Under the pieces are notes generated by a model. That model saw only the letters and a program-made list of their open reading frames with translations. It was not told the origin of the DNA and did no database searches. From the NCBI GenBank assembly GCA_022736715.1, contig DZDJ01000003.1:1-44393 (forward strand): a stretch of DNA of 44,393 nt, in the 5' to 3' direction. Position 1 is the stretch's first letter; each line of letters starts with the position of its first letter. A program made the translations under genes and the position numbers. Source of the DNA: Edaphobacter aggregans (GTDB lineage Bacteria > Acidobacteriota > Terriglobia > Terriglobales > Acidobacteriaceae). Of the stretch, positions 44,344-44,393 are shown in pieces.

Positions 44344-44393
44344 TCCGTGGCAGCGCCAGAGCAAAGCGCCAGAGCAAAGCACAGGAGTAAAGC

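Larger units (their letters stand above)
44000..44393. other. Upstream region of parA, near-origin spacer
   Basis: No gene is convincing here. The segment holds two perfect parS sites. I saw no DnaA box matching TTATNCACA, so the replication origin itself is probably not within the window. Confidence 0.5.

Noticed and set aside
43996-44382. 128-residue frame upstream of parA on the minus strand
   Set aside because: It is Cys/Trp-rich, runs through both parS sites and resembles no protein; it is a shadow of a non-coding region.

Overview
The window looks like a near-origin segment of a Gram-negative chromosome, most likely an acidobacterium of the Terriglobia (subdivision 1) type. The reasons are the high G+C, the outer-membrane gene lptD, several secreted or hypothetical proteins of a kind common in that group, and a thiE/yceD/rpmF/plsX/fabD cluster. 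This taxonomic guess is inference; no rRNA or tRNA gene was seen to settle it. The right end carries parA, parB and two perfect parS palindromes, which normally sit close to oriC.

Layout, left to right. 1-4.5 kb: a DinB-like protein divergent from a MocR/PdxR-type regulator, a zinc-type CDF exporter and an aldo/keto reductase. 4.7-8.3 kb: prfA-prmC, overlapping tail-to-tail with an FAD oxidoreductase. 8.4-11.9 kb: the chaperones hsp20 and clpB. 11.9-14.6 kb: an RlmI-like rRNA methyltransferase and a secreted LolA-like protein. 14.6-18.6 kb: a hairpin-rich spacer with a miniature transposon, then the lipid/ribosome operon thiE-yceD-rpmF-plsX-fabD (minus strand). 18.9-26.9 kb: transhydrogenase sthA, a ROK sugar kinase, an RDD membrane protein, lptD and a secreted SGNH esterase. 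27.0-30.1 kb: an AT-richer Fic gene inserted beside ruvA, plus two hypotheticals. 30.2-35.5 kb: a secreted GH3 glycosidase, a small Cys protein and thrS. 35.5-38.7 kb: a mosaic accessory locus between thrS and an SPFH gene, holding a Phd/VapC module, broken copies of both flanking genes, a second miniature transposon and a second Fic gene. 38.8-44.4 kb: a halotyrosine-dehalogenase-like nitroreductase, a DUF2461 protein, HU, an ICMT-like methyltransferase, parB, parA and parS.

The most interesting structure is the thrS-SPFH interval. The order is thrS, vapBC, a truncated SPFH 3' end, a truncated thrS 3' end, fic, intact SPFH. This reads as two alternative alleles of one intergenic site, each with its own toxin-type cassette, joined in tandem. 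A 113-bp inverted-repeat element sits inside the SPFH remnant. Because the intact SPFH gene shows the empty site, the insertion can be reconstructed as a TA target duplication. A second copy of the element, about 96% identical and inverted, lies at 14.7 kb. Both Fic genes end only a few bases from the stop codon of a convergent housekeeping gene, and both have dense palindromes or iterons upstream.
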